A program made the position numbers and the translations under genes. Positions 6,829 through 10,712 of a stretch of DNA of 10,712 bases are shown here, piece after piece. The notes under the pieces were generated by a model. That model saw nothing but the letters and a program-made list of their open reading frames with translations. It was not told the origin of the DNA and made no database searches. How positions within the stretch are numbered: the stretch's first letter is position 1; each line of letters begins with the position of its first letter. This DNA comes from an uncultured Collinsella sp. (GTDB taxonomy: Bacteria; Actinomycetota; Coriobacteriia; Coriobacteriales; Coriobacteriaceae): NCBI GenBank assembly GCA_902495085.1, contig CABUWA010000060.1:1-10712 (forward strand). The letters are read 5' to 3'.

Positions 6829-8442
6829 TTAGGCCTTGACGGTCGCGACGCCCCTGAAGGACATGCTCGTCGTGCCGATGCCCTTGAAGCCATCGAGGGC
6901 CTCGCCGTTGGGCGCGGTGGACGGATCGTCCCAGGAAGCGGAAACGGTCTTGACGTGGACAACGGGGTACAGAACAGCGTTGTCGGCGATGATGTCGAAG
7001 CACTCGTTCCACTTCTTCTGCTGCTCGTCGCCCTCGGCGGCAAGAGCCTCGTCCATGAGACCGTGGAGCTTCGCCCACTCAGCGGAATCCTTCCACGGGC
7101 AACGGGTCTGCATCCAGACGTTGTCGCCATACCACCAGTTGAGCAGCAGGTCGGGGTCGGCGCCGAAGCAGGACGGATCGCCAGGAGCGAGAAGGATATC
7201 GTAGGCCTCGCCGCCGTCGATGGCAGCGTAGGTGGCCGGCGAGGTATCGGTCTGGATGGTCACATCGAAGCCGAGGGCGTCGAGGTCGTTCTTGACCTGA
7301 GCGGCCATGCCCTTGATCTGCTCGTTGTCGGTGGTGCGCAGGGTGATGGCGCCCGGGGTGATGCCAGACTCTTCGATGAGCTTCTTGGCCTTCTTGGCGT
7401 CAGTCTTGTACACCGTGGAAGCCTCATGATAGTTGGTGAAGCTCTTGGGCAGGTAGCAGCTGGCAGCGGTAGCAAGGCCGGCGAAGGTGTTGGTAATCAT
7501 CTTCTCAGTGTCGAGCGCGTACATGACGGCCTGACGGACCTTGACGTTGTTCCAAGGCTCCTTGGCGACGTTGAACATGATGAAGCGGGTGCCGAAACCC
7601 TGGACGTTATCGATCTTGCAGCCGGCGCTCTCGAGCTGGTCGACGGCATCAGCGGTGACGAGCTCCATAACGAGCGTGGAGCCCTCCTGCTGAGCGGTAA
7701 CGCGAGCGGTGGGGTCGGTCAGGATGCTGTACTGGATCTTCTTATCCTCGGCAGCATACTCACCGTTGTACTCGGGGTTGGGAACCAGGGTGATCTCGGT
7801 ATCGGAGATAGAGTCGTACATCCAGGGGCCGGAGCCGATCGGCTGCTTAGCGCGATCCTCCTCGGCCTGGGTAGCCGGGGTAACGCGGATGATGGCCAGA
7901 CGATCCTTGAGCAGGGAGAAGTTGGGGACCTTGGTCTTGACCGTTACAGTGCTGGCGTCCTTGGCCTCGATGGACTCGAAGGGCTGGAAGAACGGAGCAT
8001 AGGTAGCAGAAGCGGCGCAAGCGGTGTAGGAGGCAACGACGTCGTCAGCAGTGACCTCGGTGCCATCGGAGAACTTGGCGCCCTTGCGGATGGTGACCTC
8101 GAAGGTAGTGTCGTCCACGGACTTGGGATCGTCGGTGGCGAGCTCGTTGAAGGTGCTGTAGTCGTGGTAATCGATGCCATAGAGGCCCTCGATGACGTGC
8201 CAGTTAGCACCCAGGCCCACAGCGGAGCCGGTGCTGGCGGGGTCGAAGCTGGACGGAGCGTAAGCGGAACCAGCGGTGATCACGCCGCCGCCACGGTTGG
8301 CGGAATCGGTGGAACCGGAAGCGGAACCCTCGTCGTTGGAGCTGCCACCGCAGCCGGTGAGACCAAGCCCTGCGACAGCAGCGACGCTGCCGGTGAGGCC
8401 GAGGAACGAACGCCTGGACATACCCTTGTTGATGATGGCCAT
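6829..8442 (-). CDS. Dpp/Opp-type substrate-binding lipoprotein (SBP_bac_5 family), Tat-type signal
   Basis: The extracellular, membrane-anchored binding protein that captures substrate for the importer encoded downstream. It has 537 residues, usual for the family. The N-terminus has a twin-arginine motif SRRSFLG (9-15), a hydrophobic stretch and a lipobox GLTGC with the lipidated cysteine at 31, then a Ser/Gly/Asp-rich tether. Family signatures follow: a SAYAPSSFDPA segment near 60-70, KFSDGTEVTADDVV near 123-136, IGSGPW near 202-207, and FNVAKEPWNNVKVRQAVMYALD in the second half. The start is ATG at 8442, with AGGAG 5 nt upstream; a TTG at 8457 would lie before that site. It is the first gene of the operon, with 365 nt of regulatory DNA ahead and a stem-loop-bearing gap behind. 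Family members bind peptides, nickel, opines or oligosaccharides, so the fold does not fix the ligand. The downstream esterase and lyase favour an acetylated sugar acid. Confidence 0.93.
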   Translation of the reverse strand: MAIINKGMSRRSFLGLTGSVAAVAGLGLTGCGGSSNDEGSASGSTDSANRGGGVITAGSAYAPSSFDPASTGSAVGLGANWHVIEGLYGIDYHDYSTFNELATDDPKSVDDTTFEVTIRKGAKFSDGTEVTADDVVASYTACAASATYAPFFQPFESIEAKDASTVTVKTKVPNFSLLKDRLAIIRVTPATQAEEDRAKQPIGSGPWMYDSISDTEITLVPNPEYNGEYAAEDKKIQYSILTDPTARVTAQQEGSTLVMELVTADAVDQLESAGCKIDNVQGFGTRFIMFNVAKEPWNNVKVRQAVMYALDTEKMITNTFAGLATAASCYLPKSFTNYHEASTVYKTDAKKAKKLIEESGITPGAITLRTTDNEQIKGMAAQVKNDLDALGFDVTIQTDTSPATYAAIDGGEAYDILLAPGDPSCFGADPDLLLNWWYGDNVWMQTRCPWKDSAEWAKLHGLMDEALAAEGDEQQKKWNECFDIIADNAVLYPVVHVKTVSASWDDPSTAPNGEALDGFKGIGTTSMSFRGVATVKA

Positions 8443-8472
8443 GTCTTCTCCTATCAATAGAGAATCTTACCC

Positions 8473-8494
8473 GGGAGCACCTAGACTTGCCCCC
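8473..8494 (-). promoter_or_regulatory. Leader hairpin in the 5' untranslated region of the binding-protein gene
   Basis: In the minus-strand RNA GGGGGCA pairs with UGCUCCC around an 8-nt loop, 7 bp with one G-U wobble. It ends 30 nt before the ATG, so it does not cover the AGGAG site. It could stabilise the mRNA 5' end. I see no known riboswitch pattern and no U-run to make it an attenuator. Confidence 0.3.
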
Positions 8495-8511
8495 GCGCAA
8501 CTTGCGGACGA

Positions 8512-8539
8512 TATATACCTTACCTACCGACGGACCCAA
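8512..8539 (-). promoter_or_regulatory. Candidate promoter of the transporter/esterase/lyase operon
   Basis: On the minus strand TTGGGT (8539-8534) and TATATA (8517-8512) are separated by 16 nt. The -10 is good and the -35 keeps only its first three bases, as in promoters that need an activator. Initiation near 8505 would leave a leader of about 60 nt. A short palindrome CGCAA-C-TTGCG (8496-8506) covers that start point. Other weak pairs exist further upstream, so the choice is tentative. Confidence 0.4.
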
Positions 8540-8561
8540 CTGAGGTGCCGCGCTCGGCGAC

Positions 8562-8642
8562 CGATACATACATACGCTTGAACGGTATTTACTACCGTTC
8601 ACCGAATTCATTGACAAACGATTCGCCAGACAGTATGTATCG
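8562..8642. repeat. Spaced inverted repeat CGATACATAC / GTATGTATCG
   Basis: Two perfect 10-bp inverted arms lie at 8562-8571 and 8633-8642, with 61 bp between them. They may be two sites in opposite orientation for one regulator, or a long-range stem. The right arm overlaps a promoter-like -10 on the plus strand. The arms enclose the 9-bp inverted repeat at 8579-8601 but do not share its centre. Confidence 0.45.
8579..8601. repeat. Inverted repeat TGAACGGTA-N5-TACCGTTCA (operator candidate)
   Basis: Two perfect 9-bp arms with a 5-bp centre, 40 bp upstream of the candidate -35. The size and spacing fit a dimeric transcription factor site, and the position would suit an activator or a distal repressor site. 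In RNA it could also form a 9-bp hairpin, but no U-run follows on either strand. No regulator gene is in the window. Confidence 0.5.
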
Positions 8643-8666
8643 ACGAGGTGAGATATCAGTCTTCGT

Positions 8667-8689
8667 CAACCCGCAGGATAGCAGGGTTG
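8667..8689. repeat. Imperfect inverted repeat CAACCC...GGGTTG
   Basis: CAACCCGC and GC-A-GGGTTG can pair over 8 bp with one bulged A around a 6-nt loop. It lies midway between the uvrC stop and the operon promoter. No T-run follows on either strand, so a terminator is doubtful; it could be a protein site or an RNA structure. Confidence 0.3.
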
Positions 8690-8759
8690 TTCACCATGGC
8701 TAGTCAAACGTTTTAGCGTTAATAAAACCCGAAATCGACAGGTAATCGCCGCGAAATAA

Positions 8760-8782
8760 ATGATTGAAAATCGGCCAATCAT
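8760..8782 (-). terminator. Weak terminator-like hairpin after uvrC
   Basis: In the minus-strand RNA AUGAUUG pairs with CAAUCAU around a 9-nt loop, beginning 25 nt after the uvrC stop. The stem runs directly into a U-rich stretch (UUAUUUC). The stem is AT-rich and therefore weak, but it is the best terminator candidate between uvrC and the operon. Confidence 0.4.
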
Positions 8783-8807
8783 GTATATCAGTTGTTTAGA
8801 AGCACGT

Positions 8808-10712
8808 TTAGTTTTCGGAACGGCTGGCCGATGCCTGGGCGCGCTCGGCATTCCATGCAACAAGTGCCTCGTGGACCGCTTTGGCGACATCGGCCGGAAC
8901 GCCTCGAACTTCCGCAATCTCCTGCTCGCTTGCCGCGCGCAAACGCTTCATCGAGCCAAAATGGCGCATAATGGCACGTTTTCTAGTGGGTCCCACGCCC
9001 GGAACGTCGTCAAGCACCGAAACCGTCATAGCCTTATTGCGCAACTCGCGGTGGAACGTAATCGCAAATCGGTGGGATTCATCGCGAACCTGCTTGATCA
9101 GATAAAGCGAAGCGGAGCCGGTCGGTAGCACGACGGGAGTCTCGTCCCACGGCACGAAAACCTCCTCATCGGCCTTTGCCAAGCCGCAAACTGGTATATC
9201 GAGGCCGAGCGCCTCAAGTTGCTTAATTGCAGCGGTCAACTGCGGCTTGCCGCCATCGACAACGAGCAAATCGGGGCGCGAGCCAAAGCGCTCGTCCGCC
9301 ATGCGCTCGGGAGCATAGCGACGCCCCAGAACTTCGGACATCGATACGAAGTCGTTCGCCTCGTCCAATTCGGCCTGAATTTTAAAGCGACGATACTGGC
9401 CCTTGTCGGCACGACCGTTGGTAAATACCACCATCGAAGCGACGGTAAAGGTGCCGTGCAACGTCGAGATATCGAAGCACTCGATGCGCAACGGCGGCGC
9501 AGGCAGCGCCAGCGCACTTTCGAGCTCCAGGAGCGCCTGATTGGTGCGATCGTCAGCATACCCCGTGCGCATCATGTAGCGCATGAGGGCATGGCGCGCA
9601 TTTTTGGAAGCCATATCGAGCAGGCGGTGCTTTTCGCCGCGCTGCGGCCTATGGAGATGGCAAGAGCGTTCGCGCTTGCCCGCAAGCCACTCCCCCAACG
9701 CTTCAGCATCCTCAAGCTCGACAGAGAGATTGATCTCGGCTGGAATATCGGCCGTCTCGTCGTAATAGCGCTTAAGAAAGCCCGATTGAAGCTCTTCCTC
9801 GTCGACATCCAGGCCTTTATCGAGGATGAACTCACAAGTTCGAACCGTTCGGCCCTCGCGAACGACAAAGACACAGGCGGCAGAGATAGTCTCTTCGCGA
9901 TAGAAGCCGATGACGTCGATATCGACGCTTGATGGAAAAACGACCTGTTGGCGATCGTCCAGGCCCCTAATGACTTCCAGACGACGCTTGACGCGCGCCG
10001 CACGTTCAAAATCGAGCGTCTCGGCTGCCTCCGTCATCTCGGACGTGAGCTCGTCGACGACATCCTTGCGATGGCCCGACAAGAAACGTTCGACACGCTT
10101 GACGTTCTTGGCATAGTCGGCAGGCGAAATCGCGCCGACGCATGCGCCCGGCCCGCGCCCGACATGGTAGTCAAAGCAGGGGCGCCCGTTTTGCGCGCAA
10201 ATCATATTGACGATGTCTTCTTCGCCCTTATGAGATTCGACGATGCGGCGGCAGCGGCGCCATTCCGCACAGGATGCCGAACAAATAGGAATAACCTTGC
10301 GTAGCGTATCGATGGTCTCACGCGCCGCGCGGCTATCGGTATAGGGGCCAAAATAGCGCGTTCCCGGTTTATGACGCTCTCGCGTGTATTTAATAGCCGG
10401 AAACAAGTCGCTCTTGGTAATGGCGATAAAGGGATAGCTTTTATCGTCTTTGAGATCGACGTTAAAGTACGGATGGTACTGGCCAATCAGATTGCGCTCG
10501 AGCACCAATGCCTCGTGCTCGGTCTCCACCACAATATAGTCGAAGCTCGCCACCAGCTGCATCATGAGCGGGATCTTTTGACGCTCGTCCTGCAGCGTCA
10601 CGTATTGACGCATACGGGCACGCAAGTTTTTTGCCTTGCCCACATAGATGACATCGCCCTTGGCATCTTTCCAAAGGTAGCAGCCGGGTTGCGTGGGAAC
10701 GCGCGAAACCTG
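8808..10712 (-). CDS. uvrC: Excinuclease ABC subunit C (UvrC), N-terminus cut by window edge
   Basis: The dual-incision nuclease of nucleotide excision repair, which cuts on both sides of a lesion presented by UvrA/UvrB. The frame is open to the window edge, giving 634 residues, so only a short N-terminal piece is missing. An apparent start at 10643 is only the GTG valine inside the conserved IYVGKAKNLRAR. Visible domains: GIY-YIG nuclease (about 8-95, with GCYLW and YVGK), a cysteine-bearing segment (about 144-192), UVR helix pair for UvrB contact (about 220-251), the RNase H-like nuclease with Asp414 (ECFDIS), Asp486 (VVDGGKPQL) and His547 (DESHRFAITFHR), and a C-terminal helix-hairpin-helix pair (about 569-617). 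The cysteine region has an insertion and reads GRGPGAC where E. coli has GRC followed by PC. The 365-nt regulatory gap and a weak terminator separate it from the operon, so it is a housekeeping neighbour. Confidence 0.97.
   Translation of the reverse strand, partial: QVSRVPTQPGCYLWKDAKGDVIYVGKAKNLRARMRQYVTLQDERQKIPLMMQLVASFDYIVVETEHEALVLERNLIGQYHPYFNVDLKDDKSYPFIAITKSDLFPAIKYTRERHKPGTRYFGPYTDSRAARETIDTLRKVIPICSASCAEWRRCRRIVESHKGEEDIVNMICAQNGRPCFDYHVGRGPGACVGAISPADYAKNVKRVERFLSGHRKDVVDELTSEMTEAAETLDFERAARVKRRLEVIRGLDDRQQVVFPSSVDIDVIGFYREETISAACVFVVREGRTVRTCEFILDKGLDVDEEELQSGFLKRYYDETADIPAEINLSVELEDAEALGEWLAGKRERSCHLHRPQRGEKHRLLDMASKNARHALMRYMMRTGYADDRTNQALLELESALALPAPPLRIECFDISTLHGTFTVASMVVFTNGRADKGQYRRFKIQAELDEANDFVSMSEVLGRRYAPERMADERFGSRPDLLVVDGGKPQLTAAIKQLEALGLDIPVCGLAKADEEVFVPWDETPVVLPTGSASLYLIKQVRDESHRFAITFHRELRNKAMTVSVLDDVPGVGPTRKRAIMRHFGSMKRLRAASEQEIAEVRGVPADVAKAVHEALVAWNAERAQASASRSEN

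Larger units (their letters stand above)
8443..8807. other. Intergenic regulatory region between uvrC and the transporter operon
   Basis: These 365 bases hold no convincing gene and are clearly richer in A and T than the flanking genes. In minus-strand order they contain a terminator-like hairpin after uvrC, an imperfect inverted repeat, widely spaced arms CGATACATAC/GTATGTATCG, a 9-bp inverted repeat, a candidate promoter, a leader hairpin and the ribosome site of the binding-protein gene. The density of inverted repeats suggests regulated expression of the operon. Confidence 0.6.

Noticed and set aside
6955..8460. A 501-codon plus-strand open frame opposite the binding-protein gene.
   Set aside because: Same cause: codon-biased shadow of a clear SBP_bac_5 lipoprotein. 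It has no recognisable family or ribosome site.
8656..8697. A 13-codon minus-strand reading frame starting with ATG in the intergenic region, considered as a leader peptide.
   Set aside because: No ribosome site upstream, no run of regulatory codons and no attenuator pair of hairpins; likely chance.
10643..10645. Start of UvrC at 10643.
   Set aside because: That codon is a GTG valine inside the GIY-YIG motif IYVGK. The conserved sequence continues upstream in frame to the window edge.

Overview
All seven genes in this window lie on the minus strand, so transcription runs from high to low coordinates. The protein-coding part is GC-rich with strong codon bias. The lipoprotein has a twin-arginine signal, and the Dpp-type transporter carries a permease-ATPase fusion. 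Together with the UvrC sequence, this suggests a high-GC Gram-positive bacterium. My best guess is a gut Coriobacteriia member resembling Collinsella. That is inference from sequence style and not a database match.

Layout in transcription order. (1) 10712-8808: the nucleotide-excision-repair nuclease UvrC, nearly complete with its N-terminus cut by the window edge, followed by a weak terminator-like hairpin. (2) 8807-8443: an AT-richer intergenic region of 365 bases with several inverted repeats and a candidate promoter. (3) 8442-2870: a complete peptide/opine-type (Dpp/Opp) ABC importer, made of a Tat-type binding lipoprotein, a DppB-like permease, a fused DppC-DppD permease-ATPase and a DppF-like ATPase. 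The three membrane and ATPase genes are packed with 0-3 nt between them and share one reading frame. (4) 2789-1812: an intact CE7 (acetylxylan esterase/cephalosporin C deacetylase family) esterase. (5) 1819-968: a diverged CE7 paralog that overlaps it by 8 nt and has lost the catalytic serine and other signature residues. (6) 899-1: an aldolase of the dihydrodipicolinate synthase/N-acetylneuraminate lyase family, cut at its C-terminus by the window edge.

The likely working unit is genes 3-6: import of a small acylated molecule, removal of an O-acetyl group, then retro-aldol cleavage to pyruvate plus a second product. O-acetylated sialic acid or a related acidic sugar would fit all these parts, but the substrate is inferred from family membership and gene order only.

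Stem-loops or palindromes sit at the three junctions where the job of the gene product changes (binding protein to permease, ATPase to esterase, pseudo-esterase to lyase). Genes for parts of the same complex are tightly coupled. The most interesting points are the active/inactive esterase pair, the loss of the C-terminal cysteine cluster motif in both transporter ATPases, the perfect palindrome inside a candidate internal promoter, and the inverted repeats upstream of the operon. I saw no tRNA, rRNA, CRISPR array, insertion sequence or phage gene.
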